DNA from: Nostoc sp. NMS4
Lineage (GTDB): Bacteria; Cyanobacteriota; Cyanobacteriia; Cyanobacteriales; Nostocaceae
Direction: 5' to 3'
Assembly (NCBI RefSeq): GCF_017115095.1
Contig: NZ_JABXKI010000278.1
Location: 1-32,640, forward strand
Length of the DNA stretch: 32,640 bases
Position numbers and translations under genes: made by a program. Under the pieces are notes generated by a model. It did no database searches and was not told where the DNA came from. It saw only the letters and a program-made list of their open reading frames with translations. Below, in pieces: positions 16,738 to 24,245 of the stretch (its first letter is position 1; every line of letters starts with the position of its first letter).

Positions 16738-16770
16738 AGATCCCCGACTTCTTCGAGAAGTCGGGGATCT
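16738..16770 (+). repeat. 15-bp stem hairpin after the ABC exporter gene
   Basis: AGATCCCCGACTTCT (16738-16752) and AGAAGTCGGGGATCT (16756-16770) pair perfectly around a 3-nt loop, 7 bp past the stop codon. No T tract follows. The sequence is a common cyanobacterial palindrome and a related piece (GTTCCCCGACTTGAA) ends the window. It may still stop or stabilise the ABC transcript. Confidence 0.75.
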
Positions 16771-16968
16771 GGACACCGCGCATATTCAAAAATCAAATAG
16801 GATTGCTATAGATAGAATTCATACTGAATTCTGACTCACTTCTCCTGCCGGAGACGCTGTGCGTAGCTTGCTTCCCCGGAGGGATACGACTACGCAGTTC
16901 GACTGCGCTCACCGTAAACTCAGTGACCACCTGATTCCTGAATTCTTTTTTTATTTGACAGCAAAAAA

Positions 16969-17223
16969 ATGAAACTACCTAACCTCGATTCACAAACCAT
17001 CGATCGCATCATTGAAATGGCATGGGAAGATAGAACATCTTTTGATGCGATTGAGGCTCAGTTTGGGCTACTGGAGAAACAGGTAATCGCCCTAATGAGG
17101 CGCGAAATGAAGGAATCTAGTTTCAAAATGTGGCGAGAGCGAGTCACACAACGCAATACAAAGCATTTATCTAAAAGAGAATTTATTGCAGGTCGGTTTA
17201 AGTCGCACAATCAAAAAACGTAA
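16969..17223 (+). CDS. TIGR03643 family protein
   Basis: 84 residues. It matches the TIGR03643 (DUF2805) pattern: IDRIIEMAWEDRTSFDAIEAQFGL, then VIALMRREMKESSFKMWRERVTQRNTKH. The first half looks like a helix-turn-helix, and the tail is basic. The family is small, soluble and widespread in bacteria with no established function; DNA or RNA binding is a guess from the charge and helical pattern. No neighbour suggests a pathway. Confidence 0.85.
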   Translation: MKLPNLDSQTIDRIIEMAWEDRTSFDAIEAQFGLLEKQVIALMRREMKESSFKMWRERVTQRNTKHLSKREFIAGRFKSHNQKT

Positions 17224-17350
17224 GTAATTGGGTAAGCGTAGACATCGCTCTTTTGTGATATAAACCAACAAAGGCTAAAATGCTATAGAAAAAATAACCC
17301 TGCGTTCGCTTGCATTAATTGAGTGCAAACTACCAAATTCACCAAGCACA

Positions 17351-17884
17351 ATGACGAAAGTTACACTCTACATTGCAGCTAGTTTAGATGGCTACATTGC
17401 TCGCTGCGATGGTGGAATTGATTGGCTATCAATTCTTGATACAGAAGGTGAAGACTACGGTTACACTGCTTTCTACGAATCGATTGATGCGATCGTCTTA
17501 GGTAGTAAGACGTATGAAGTAGGTCTGGGTTTTGAGCAATGGCCTTATCCAGAAAAAAAATCCTTCGTATTCACCCAGCGTCATCTCCAATCCAATCGTG
17601 AGGATGTTGTATTTGTTTCCGACCCAGTAAAACAGGCTTTAGCTAATATAGAGGCTGAAGGTTTTAAAAATATCTGGCTAGTTGGTGGCGGAAAGTTAAT
17701 CAATTCGTTTCTTCAGCACAGCTTGATTGACGAATATATCATTTCTACTATTCCAACTATCTTAGGTGGCGGTATATACCTTTTCCCACCACCTACCCCG
17801 GAAGAAAAATTGGAGCTAATTAACTCAAAACAATATTCTACTGGTTTACTCCAAACACATTATAGGCGAAAAGAAAAGATTTAA
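17351..17884 (+). CDS. Dihydrofolate reductase / RibD C-terminal family reductase
   Basis: 177 residues of the RibD-C/DHFR superfamily. It starts with VTLYIAASLDGYIARCDGGIDWL (substrate loop), followed by AIVLGSKTYEVGL and the NADPH-binding IWLVGGGKLINSFL. The C-terminus ends in the usual TGLLQTHYRRK strand. This stand-alone group (YyaP-like) reduces unknown substrates and is not the classical folate enzyme. The start is ATG 17351; no Shine-Dalgarno is seen. Confidence 0.88.
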   Translation: MTKVTLYIAASLDGYIARCDGGIDWLSILDTEGEDYGYTAFYESIDAIVLGSKTYEVGLGFEQWPYPEKKSFVFTQRHLQSNREDVVFVSDPVKQALANIEAEGFKNIWLVGGGKLINSFLQHSLIDEYIISTIPTILGGGIYLFPPPTPEEKLELINSKQYSTGLLQTHYRRKEKI

Positions 17885-17940
17885 AATAATTCGTAATTCT
17901 TGAATGATGTTCTCTACCAATTATGTTAGCGAGTTATCGA

Positions 17941-18047
17941 TAGCGTAGCGGTAGCGAGTATTCCTTCGCTTTTAGCGTCGCGTCATTACGAATTACGAAT
18001 TACGTTAGCGTAGCGGTAGCGAGTCATCGAGCGTCATTACGAATTAC
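17941..18047. repeat. Duplicated short repeats between two genes
   Basis: TAGCGTAGCGGTAGCGAG occurs at 17941-17958 and again at 18006-18023. GCGTCATTACGAATTAC occurs at 17980-17996 and 18031-18047. The array fills the gap between the convergent reductase and thioredoxin genes and holds no open frame. Confidence 0.75.
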
Positions 18048-18386
18048 CTAAAGAAGCTTCTGAACAGCGTTACTAAAGTCTTCGTAAGGAGAAACCCCTA
18101 CTATGGTTTCTGCTAAAATACCATCTTTGAAAATTAAAACTGCTGGAATACTCCGAAGACCGAATTTTTTGAAAATCGGCTTATTGCTGTCAACGTCTAC
18201 CTTAACGACTTTAGCGCGACCTTTGTATTCTTGGGCAAGTTGATCCATTAACGGACTGACTAAGCGACAAGGCCCACACCAAGTAGCAGTAAAATCAACA
18301 ACAACAACTTTCTCTTCACTTCCATTTAAAACAACATCAAATTCGCTTTCTTCAACGTAAGCAACTATGTCAGTATCAGTAGACAT
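18048..18386 (-). CDS. trxA: Thioredoxin
   Basis: 112 residues, a single thioredoxin fold. The active site is WCGPC at 36-40, the buried Asp31 lies in VVVDFTATW, and the cis-Pro is Pro81 in RSIPAVLIF. It should be a cytoplasmic disulfide reductase. The residue after the cis-Pro is Ala, and the N-terminus carries an acidic extension (STDTDIVAYVEESEF), so it may be a typical cyanobacterial paralogue rather than the main m-type thioredoxin. AAGGAA lies about 6-11 nt upstream of ATG 18386. The symbol reflects the family; the paralogue is not certain. Confidence 0.9.
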   Translation of the reverse strand: MSTDTDIVAYVEESEFDVVLNGSEEKVVVVDFTATWCGPCRLVSPLMDQLAQEYKGRAKVVKVDVDSNKPIFKKFGLRSIPAVLIFKDGILAETIVGVSPYEDFSNAVQKLL

Positions 18387-18658
18387 TTTTTAATTCCTTA
18401 GTGTCAAACTAAAATTTTACCAAAAAGCTAACTATACAAACTATACTCCCTTCTGAGTATCAGATTCATTAGTTATCTACATTCATTGGGAAACCCCACA
18501 GATGAGTTTTGCTTACTGGCGTATATTTAATAACTTAAATTTTTGTACGTAGAGTGCGATCGCACCCTTTCAATCAACCTAATCAAAAATCCATACCTTC
18601 AAGGCGCACAAGCCTTATATCATATCAGGTTAATCAAGCTGAATAAAAATGTTCGTGT

Positions 18659-18970
18659 CTAATAGTCATCCTGCCGATCGAACAGTTCTAACAACCCAAT
18701 TGTGCCAACAAAAAAAGTATAAGTCGCATATTGTATTGGCATCTTTTGTCTTGAAGTTGCATAAAAAGCTGCTATAATAGCCTCAACAAAATGGCTCATC
18801 ATCGCAAAACGCTCAATCCAAAAAAATAGATTAAGGCTGCTTGGTACATTAATATTAGTTATTACGGCATAAATATTCCACGATTCCAATCCAATGGCAC
18901 TTGTTATGAGCATTGTAGATATAATTTTTACAAAGGTGTAAATGTTTTTCTTGAGCGATTTTAAGTTCAT
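18659..18970 (-). CDS. Small conserved membrane protein, function unknown
   Basis: 103 residues. A basic N-terminus (MNLKSLKKNIYTFVK) is followed by three probable membrane segments (about 14-35, 45-68 and 80-96) and an acidic end (ELFDRQDDY). No motif identifies a function. Composition and hydrophobic pattern argue for a real gene. It stands alone in the gap between thioredoxin and the toxin-antitoxin remnant. Confidence 0.55.
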   Translation of the reverse strand: MNLKSLKKNIYTFVKIISTMLITSAIGLESWNIYAVITNINVPSSLNLFFWIERFAMMSHFVEAIIAAFYATSRQKMPIQYATYTFFVGTIGLLELFDRQDDY

Positions 18971-19028
18971 ATTGTTTACGAAAAAGTATATTTGACTTAG
19001 AATCCAGAGAAGTGGAAGTATAAATTTT

Positions 19029-19250
19029 ATATCTAATTATCAAGAAGTACTACTGCAAGCTCAAAGCCTAACTCCTGAAAAGCAAATACGCTTCATTAAA
19101 GACTTGTCCAGCTTAATTTGTCAACAGGTAACGATGACACCTAAGCCAAAGCATAGCATCCTCTAATTACGTCGGTTAGGTAAGGAAATCTGGAATAGCA
19201 TTGATGCTCAAGAACACGTTAATCAGGAACGTGATTCATGGAATGGCTAG
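19029..19250 (+). pseudogene. Broken antitoxin gene of a PIN-type toxin-antitoxin pair
   Basis: Reading from ATA 19029 gives SNYQEVLLQAQSLTPEKQ, then PKHSIL, a TAA stop at 19164-19166, and in the same frame LRRLGKEIWNSIDAQ to a TAG at 19248. This matches a common cyanobacterial antitoxin family that reads SILELRGLGKEIW at that point (pattern from memory). The stop would therefore be a GAA-to-TAA change, and the expected ATG start appears as ATA. Both lesions are inferred. The gene overlaps the start of the toxin remnant, as in intact pairs. Confidence 0.65.
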
Positions 19251-19354
19251 TCCAGCTACAGGGGCAAATTGTCGGTTTGGATACTGCTCCATATTTGTTA
19301 GAATATGTTTTGCTACTAAAAAGAGAGAAGTTATCTGGTGGACTCTACATTTAA
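19238..19354 (+). pseudogene. Truncated PIN-domain toxin remnant
   Basis: A 38-codon frame starting MEWLVQLQGQIVGLDTAP. This is the N-terminal strand of PIN toxins that follow the antitoxin family above, including the first acidic Asp of the PIN active site. After DTAP the sequence switches to unrelated residues and ends, so the remaining 100 or so residues are gone. The join appears to be with the upstream region of the next antitoxin gene, suggesting a deletion. It cannot encode a working RNase. Confidence 0.6.
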
Positions 19355-19583
19355 CTGTAAACTCGAACACACTTTACTTGAAAAAGTCATAAATCTGGCT
19401 AGTCAACGAGGGCAATCTCCTGAATCAATAGTCAGTGAAGCTATTAGGCTATATCTCGAAACCCAATTGCTAGAAACAGTTGATAATGCTGTATCTGACC
19501 CCTTAATTGGCTTATTTGCAGGAACACCGGATTTGGCGACAAACTCAGAAGATATTCTCCAACAGGAGATTATTGAAAAATAA
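19338..19583 (+). CDS. Orphan ribbon-helix-helix (CopG-like) antitoxin
   Basis: 81 residues from GTG 19338. Residues 1-45 have the ribbon-helix-helix pattern (STFNCKLEHTLLEKVINLASQRGQSPESIVSEAIRLYLE). The C-terminal tail (DPLIGLFAGTPDLATNSEDILQQEI) is the toxin-neutralising segment seen in cyanobacterial antitoxins paired with PIN toxins. No toxin follows: the downstream DNA is pyrimidine-rich repeat. The tail may be a few residues shorter than usual. It overlaps the end of the toxin remnant. It may be a leftover or act in trans on a toxin elsewhere. Confidence 0.65.
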   Translation: MDSTFNCKLEHTLLEKVINLASQRGQSPESIVSEAIRLYLETQLLETVDNAVSDPLIGLFAGTPDLATNSEDILQQEIIEK

Positions 19584-19692
19584 TGATGTGCGGTTGCCGT
19601 CTTTACCAGCGTTGTCAAGTCTCTCTCTTATCTCCCCCTCTTCCTTGTCTACCTTGTCTCTTCTCAATGCCCCCTGCCCCCTGCCTTCTTCC

Positions 19693-21531
19693 CTACGGCA
19701 CTCCCTTCTGTTGCTCAATCGCCTTACTAGGCGGAATCTCCTCAAGAGGAATCAGTGCTTCGATCACCGACTTCACAATTGGTGCTGCAACAGTAGAACC
19801 ATAAGCACTTTCTCCTTTTGGCTCATCCACCAGGGCGAACACTACATAGCGAGGAGATTCTACGGGTAAAATAGCCACGAAACTAGTCATTCTAGCACCC
19901 TTAATGTATCCGCCATTGGGACTAGCTTTTTGAGCAGTACCAGTTTTACCCGCAATCCGATATCCGGGAATTTGTGCCGGCTTGCCACTACCTTGAGTAA
20001 CAACAGTTTCCATCATTTCTACAACCTTTTGAGTTGTTGCAGTTGAGAAAATTTGGCGGGGGACGGTGTGAGTCGGTGAATCATGCATCTGCCCTTTGCT
20101 ATCAATTAGCCCGCGAACTACATGGGGTGTAACTAACTTACCGCCATTAGCTAAAGCACCGTGCATTTGCACTAGCTGTAACGGTGTCATGGAAAAACCT
20201 TGCCCAAAGGAAGTAGTAGCTGCTTCAATCGGGGAAGCGATAAATTCTTCTTGACTTTTGAGCCGTCCGCCGACTTCAAAAGGTAAATCTGTATCAACTT
20301 TTTGTCCTAGCCCTAAGCGTTCTAACCAGTTGTAATAAATTGAAGGCTTTAAACGCTGGATAATTTGCACCATGCCAATATTGCTAGAATATTGCAAAAT
20401 TTGAGCGATGCTGATTCGCCCATTCCCATTATTCATCGCATTTTTGATGGTGTAATTAGCGACTCGAATCGAACCGGAGTCATTAAACATATCATCTGGT
20501 TTGATGATGCCATTTTCCAGAGCGATCGCCACATTCAAAGGCTTAAAAGTTGATCCCGGTTCATAAAGATCCGCCACCGTCCAGTTTTTAAATAACGAGA
20601 TATCAGCTTTACCGTACTCATTAGGGTTATAGGTAGGCTGAGAAACGAGGGCGAGTAAGGAGCCATCCAACGCATCCATGACAATTACCGCCCCACGTTT
20701 AGCGTCAAACTTCTCCATCTGTTGTTTGAGGGCAATCCGAGCAATTCGTTGCAGACGGCTATCGATAGTGAGTTGTAAGCGCAAATCATCAAAATGCAAA
20801 AAACCTTCGGGCGCACGATCCGGCATCAGCGCCCCATTCCCCGACCGACTGAGCCGCACCGTTTGCACAGGACGTTCTAGCAACTTCTCTTGAGAATATT
20901 CCACACCAGCTTGACCGCGACGGTCAATATTCACATAGCCCACCACATCAGCAGCCAAATCATCTGGCGGATAATATCGGGAGTATTTTTGAATCCACTC
21001 CAGCCCATTTAAGCGTAATGAGATGACGCGATCGATAATTTCTTCTGGTAAGGCTGGCGCAAGGATAATTCCGCTTCTTTTACTTTGAAAAGTTTTCACC
21101 AATTCAGCAGAATCTTTTGCCAAAATTGGGGCAAGTCGCTCTGCCATATCTTCATTAGACTTATCAAACAGCTTGGGATGAGCGTATAAAGTATATACAG
21201 GGCGGTCAATCGCCAACAGTTCGCTATTGCGATCTACCACCGGGCGACGGGGCATAAAAGGTCGCAAATTCACCATTTGCTGGTTGCGTGCTTGCTCAGT
21301 TAACTTTGGCCCCTTGACAATTTGGAGATTATACAAGTTAATCGCCAACCCCAATCCCGATGCCATTAATACGCCCCAGACGATGAACAATCGGGACTTA
21401 GTGCTGGATATTTGGTCTTGCATATTAGAAGCTAACTTTCCCAAAAGCCCTCGTTTATCACCCTTGTGTCGCCCTGTGAATCTTGGATTGCTAAACTTTC
21501 GGAATTTTGTTTTCTTTGGTGACTTCTGCAT
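19693..21531 (-). CDS. ftsI: Penicillin-binding protein / cell-division transpeptidase FtsI
   Basis: 612 residues. After a basic cytoplasmic tail, one membrane helix lies at about 47-68 (LFIVWGVLMASGLGLAINLY). A PBP dimerisation domain (RPFMPRRPVVDRNSELLAI) and the transpeptidase domain follow. Its three motifs are S327-T-F-K, S382-S-N384 and K529-T-G. It cross-links septal peptidoglycan in the periplasm. A PASTA domain is absent, so length and layout fit FtsI. The FtsL-like gene lies 96 bp upstream on the same strand, consistent with a division unit. Confidence 0.93.
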   Translation of the reverse strand: MQKSPKKTKFRKFSNPRFTGRHKGDKRGLLGKLASNMQDQISSTKSRLFIVWGVLMASGLGLAINLYNLQIVKGPKLTEQARNQQMVNLRPFMPRRPVVDRNSELLAIDRPVYTLYAHPKLFDKSNEDMAERLAPILAKDSAELVKTFQSKRSGIILAPALPEEIIDRVISLRLNGLEWIQKYSRYYPPDDLAADVVGYVNIDRRGQAGVEYSQEKLLERPVQTVRLSRSGNGALMPDRAPEGFLHFDDLRLQLTIDSRLQRIARIALKQQMEKFDAKRGAVIVMDALDGSLLALVSQPTYNPNEYGKADISLFKNWTVADLYEPGSTFKPLNVAIALENGIIKPDDMFNDSGSIRVANYTIKNAMNNGNGRISIAQILQYSSNIGMVQIIQRLKPSIYYNWLERLGLGQKVDTDLPFEVGGRLKSQEEFIASPIEAATTSFGQGFSMTPLQLVQMHGALANGGKLVTPHVVRGLIDSKGQMHDSPTHTVPRQIFSTATTQKVVEMMETVVTQGSGKPAQIPGYRIAGKTGTAQKASPNGGYIKGARMTSFVAILPVESPRYVVFALVDEPKGESAYGSTVAAPIVKSVIEALIPLEEIPPSKAIEQQKGVP

Positions 21532-21536
21532 TGGGT

Positions 21537-21620
21537 TTGTCCTTTGTCCTTTGTCTATTGCCTTTTGTGATTAACCAGAAGTCTCAGTCCTAATGACTAA
21601 TGACAAATGACAAATGACTC
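21537..21620. repeat. Heptameric tandem repeats between the FtsL-like gene and ftsI
   Basis: (CCTTTGT)n at about 21537-21556 and (TGACAAA)n at about 21592-21618. These are short tandemly repeated sequences typical of heterocystous cyanobacteria, placed in the spacer of a probable operon. No Shine-Dalgarno for ftsI is visible here. Confidence 0.7.
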
Positions 21621-21627
21621 TTAGGGA

Positions 21628-22308
21628 TTAGTATCCCAGTGGCGAGAGTGTTTGCGGGTGGATTTCAGAATTTGGCGTTGTGTTAGGCAATGCTGGCTTA
21701 GGACTCTGAGATGCTGGAGACAAGAAAATCATCCCTTCAGGAGTTGGCGATACCAGCCCTGCTGTTGGTTGTTCTGCTTCATTAGCCATTTTATTTTTCA
21801 GCGTCGCGTTGGTTGTCGTTAGCAGCCGTTCATGACGTTGGAGGCTTTGCAGTCTGCGATATGACTGACCCCAAAGCTCTTGAGAATAGACTGTCCAAGC
21901 ATAAACTGCAAGTGTCGATGCTACTAACGAGAACGCCAAAACTGACGAATAACGATGAAAAGTGTACAAGCGTAACAACCACAAAGGTGCAGCTTTAGAA
22001 TTAGGCATTGTGGGCAAGCCCAGAAAACCTACCCCCGGACTATTTTGATTCCGATGCAACTGCTCATTCAGATTTGGTAATTGTTGTCTACCCAACTGTT
22101 TCACCGGTTTGGCTATAACTGCCTCATTTGTGGGAGAAACCGCTAAATTTTTGGAGGAACGCAGTTGTTTTTGAGAGGATACTGGTGTAGAAGCGCTCCC
22201 GGCTGTTGACTCTGGGCGCGCAGAGCGTCGCCTCCCCAAAGAAAGGATAGAATCTCGCCGGAACCAATTACCCCTTGTAGAAACAGTAGATTTACGAGCA
22301 ACTACCAT
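21628..22308 (-). CDS. Probable FtsL-like cell-division membrane protein
   Basis: 226 residues. A long, basic and disordered cytoplasmic tail (residues 1-115, rich in Ser, Arg, Gln and Pro) is followed by one membrane helix at about 121-141 (SVLAFSLVASTLAVYAWTVY). A short coiled coil at about 143-178 (LQSLQRHERLLTTTNATLKNK) and a Pro/Ser-rich end follow. Bitopic topology with a periplasmic coiled coil directly upstream of ftsI is the hallmark of FtsL, whose sequence is poorly conserved. The assignment rests on topology and position, not on a motif. Confidence 0.65.
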   Translation of the reverse strand: MVVARKSTVSTRGNWFRRDSILSLGRRRSARPESTAGSASTPVSSQKQLRSSKNLAVSPTNEAVIAKPVKQLGRQQLPNLNEQLHRNQNSPGVGFLGLPTMPNSKAAPLWLLRLYTFHRYSSVLAFSLVASTLAVYAWTVYSQELWGQSYRRLQSLQRHERLLTTTNATLKNKMANEAEQPTAGLVSPTPEGMIFLSPASQSPKPALPNTTPNSEIHPQTLSPLGY

Positions 22309-22797
22309 AAATTTTTAAGTTTTTTGAGATGGAAATACTGCACTTTAGATTGATTGTCTGTTATGGCTCAGGTTAAAATAACCCTCTGTGCAACCAGCAC
22401 ACATAACAGACTACACCCTTTTAACTTTTCTGATAGGTAGCTGTATCAATGTTTCCATCCTCTAGATATGCAATGTTTGCAATCAGCGATTAGAAACTCT
22501 ACAGCTTACCATTTAGGTATCGCACCTAAAGTATGGCAACGTCGGGTAGCTAGATGCAATACTCTGTGAAAAAAATAAAATTTTTTGCTATCATAGCTCC
22601 GTTTACTAAATTAAGTTGGTAATTTTCGTTTTGCTCCTGAGTTAAAACTAATCAGGATACGTAATTCCAAAAACAATACCCCAAAGGATTGTTTTTTTTA
22701 AGTATGTAATCTCGCAGAATTTAAAAAAAGCAATAAATACGGTATCGTATTCAACAGGCGAAAAATTGTTCTAGCCACAATTGGTGAAAGAGGAGTT
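22309..22797. other. Long intergenic region between divergent genes
   Basis: 489 bp without a credible gene. It separates the FtsL-like gene (-) from the small lipoprotein gene (+), so it must contain both promoters. A run of A and T at about 22565-22595 is followed by TTGCTA and, 16 bp later, TAAATT near 22610, a possible weak sigma-70 promoter for the plus-strand gene. That would leave a 5' leader of about 180 nt. Nothing recognisable as a riboswitch is seen. Confidence 0.35.
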
Positions 22798-23013
22798 ATG
22801 AAAACAAAAATCTTTGGTTTTGCTTTAATGTTAAGTCTGGCTGCAATCCTTGGGGCCTGTGAAGGTGGTGGTGGTGACGGTGCGGGTACTGCTACTCCAG
22901 CTGCTACAGGTGAACCAACTGATGCACCTGCTGTTAAGTCTACTCCTGCGACTACCCCCGCAGCGACTCCCGCAGCAACTCCCGCAGCGACTACCCCTGC
23001 TAAACCTAAATAA
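22798..23013 (+). CDS. Tiny lipoprotein with Thr-Pro-Ala repeat tail
   Basis: 71 residues. The lipoprotein signal is textbook: MKTKIFGFALMLSLAAILGAC with lipobox LGAC and Cys21. The mature part starts EGGGGDGAG and continues as a low-complexity Thr/Pro/Ala tail with TPAA units, encoded by 12-bp near-repeats (ACTCCCGCAGCN), ending in KPK. AGGAG lies close before the ATG. An unstructured lipid-anchored peptide is expected; the function is unknown. A 106-codon frame on the other strand is a by-product of the repeats. Confidence 0.75.
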   Translation: MKTKIFGFALMLSLAAILGACEGGGGDGAGTATPAATGEPTDAPAVKSTPATTPAATPAATPAATTPAKPK

Positions 23014-23647
23014 GGCATCTTAAACTTTAGTTTAAATCACGCCCAGAACTACTTAGTGACAGCGTTCTTCACTACATAGCTCGAAACATAGCTCGAATTA
23101 ATTAGGTTCACGAAAAAACCGCATCTTTGATGTTGGTTTATAGGAGCCTAAAGTTTGCTCAAATATCAACTAAGTAGGGCAGGAAGTAGAGGACACTGCT
23201 TAAAGAGGGTTATGTCCTCTACCAAGTGTCCGCCTAGAATTCCCGCCCGATCAAACCTTATTACCAGTCCAAGGGCGTTGAGTCAATCTAAGCTATTTTA
23301 TAGGTAAGATACTTCCCTGGTTTGGCATGAGTTTTGAGAGGGCAAAACAATTTATTGCGATCGCTGGCAATTGCTCTTGAGCATTCCTGTAGTCTATTCC
23401 GTATCAGGAAAGACCTGGTAATCTCCCTTGATATTGCCAGATTTTTATTGGGAATTGGGAATTGGGAATTGGGAATTGGGCATGGGTTATTTCTCCCTCA
23501 CTCCCTCATCCCTTACTCAGCACTCAACACTCAGCACGGGCTAAACCTTAGCTATCCGCTAACAGCACTCATAACTCAGCACTCAGCACTCCTGAAGGGC
23601 ATGGGAAAAACAGATTATCATCCTGCGTTGTGAACGTAGTTCAGGAG
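23014..23647. other. Intergenic region with hairpin and heptameric repeats
   Basis: No credible gene. GTAGAGGACA (23186-23195) and TGTCCTCTAC (23213-23222) form a 10-bp stem. ATTGGGA is repeated about five times at 23447-23480. Degenerate ACTCAGC-type heptamers run from about 23515 to 23590. A 99-codon frame across it is translated repeat. Confidence 0.55.
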
Positions 23648-23980
23648 ATGGGAAGAGTTAAAACGAGAAAGTCTATAAGATTACTGAGCTTAATTGTAAT
23701 TACTGGAACATTTATTATCTTAAGTAGCTATTGGCGATCGCCAGTACTGGCATTACCGCCACCAGAGGATATACCAGAAGAAATATTACGGACAAAGATT
23801 ATTATAGAAGCGCGATCGCCTATTGATGGAAAATTCCTAACAGCTGCCGAATATATCCAATTGCAAGCCCAGCTGCAAGAAGTCCCGCCACCAAAACTAG
23901 ACCCCAAAATTCGAGACCAGATTTTTTTGCTTCGCTTACGTAAATCATTATTGCAGTTTTTCCCATTTTTAAATTTTTGA
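23648..23980 (+). CDS. Small exported protein conserved in cyanobacteria, function unknown
   Basis: About 110 residues from ATG 23648; a GTG at 23630 would add six. A basic start (MGRVKTRKSIR) and a hydrophobic stretch (LLSLIVITGTFIILSSY) form a signal peptide or anchor, with a possible cleavage near PVLALPPP. The mature part, PPPEDIPEEILRTKIIIEARSPI then GKFLTAAEYIQLQAQLQE, has a pattern I associate with conserved cyanobacterial hypothetical proteins. It is helical and has no catalytic motif. CAGGAG directly touches the ATG, which leaves the start uncertain. Confidence 0.6.
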   Translation: MGRVKTRKSIRLLSLIVITGTFIILSSYWRSPVLALPPPEDIPEEILRTKIIIEARSPIDGKFLTAAEYIQLQAQLQEVPPPKLDPKIRDQIFLLRLRKSLLQFFPFLNF

Positions 23981-23988
23981 TAAATTCG

Positions 23989-24140
23989 TCATTAGTCATT
24001 TGTCATTCATCCTCTGCCCAATGCCCCTCAAGAGTGCTGAGTTAAGAGTTAAGAGTTAGGAGTTTTGTTTATCTCCCTGCCCCCTGCCCCCTGCCCCCTG
24101 CCTCCTCTTTCCCATTCCCCATTCCCCATTCCCCATTCTG
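23989..24140. repeat. Cluster of four kinds of heptameric tandem repeats
   Basis: In order: TCATTAG/TCATTTG units (23989-24010), AGTTAAG units (about 24042-24064), CTGCCCC units (about 24078-24100) and CCCCATT units (about 24110-24138). They lie 106 bp upstream of glgB. Confidence 0.8.
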
Positions 24141-24245
24141 ATGTAGGATAACGGTGGCGACAAAATTGCAAATAAATGTAAAGAATATATATAGATATTA
24201 AAAAAGTAGATTTAGTCAATCACGTTATTTCACTTAGGTAGCTTC

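Noticed and set aside
22698..23018. 106-codon minus-strand open frame rich in Ala, Gly and Val
   Set aside because: It is produced by the 12-bp repeats of the lipoprotein gene on the other strand, which has a proper lipobox and ribosome-binding site.
23334..23633. 99-codon plus-strand open frame
   Set aside because: It translates heptameric repeats (GIGNWELGIG) and has no coding character outside them.
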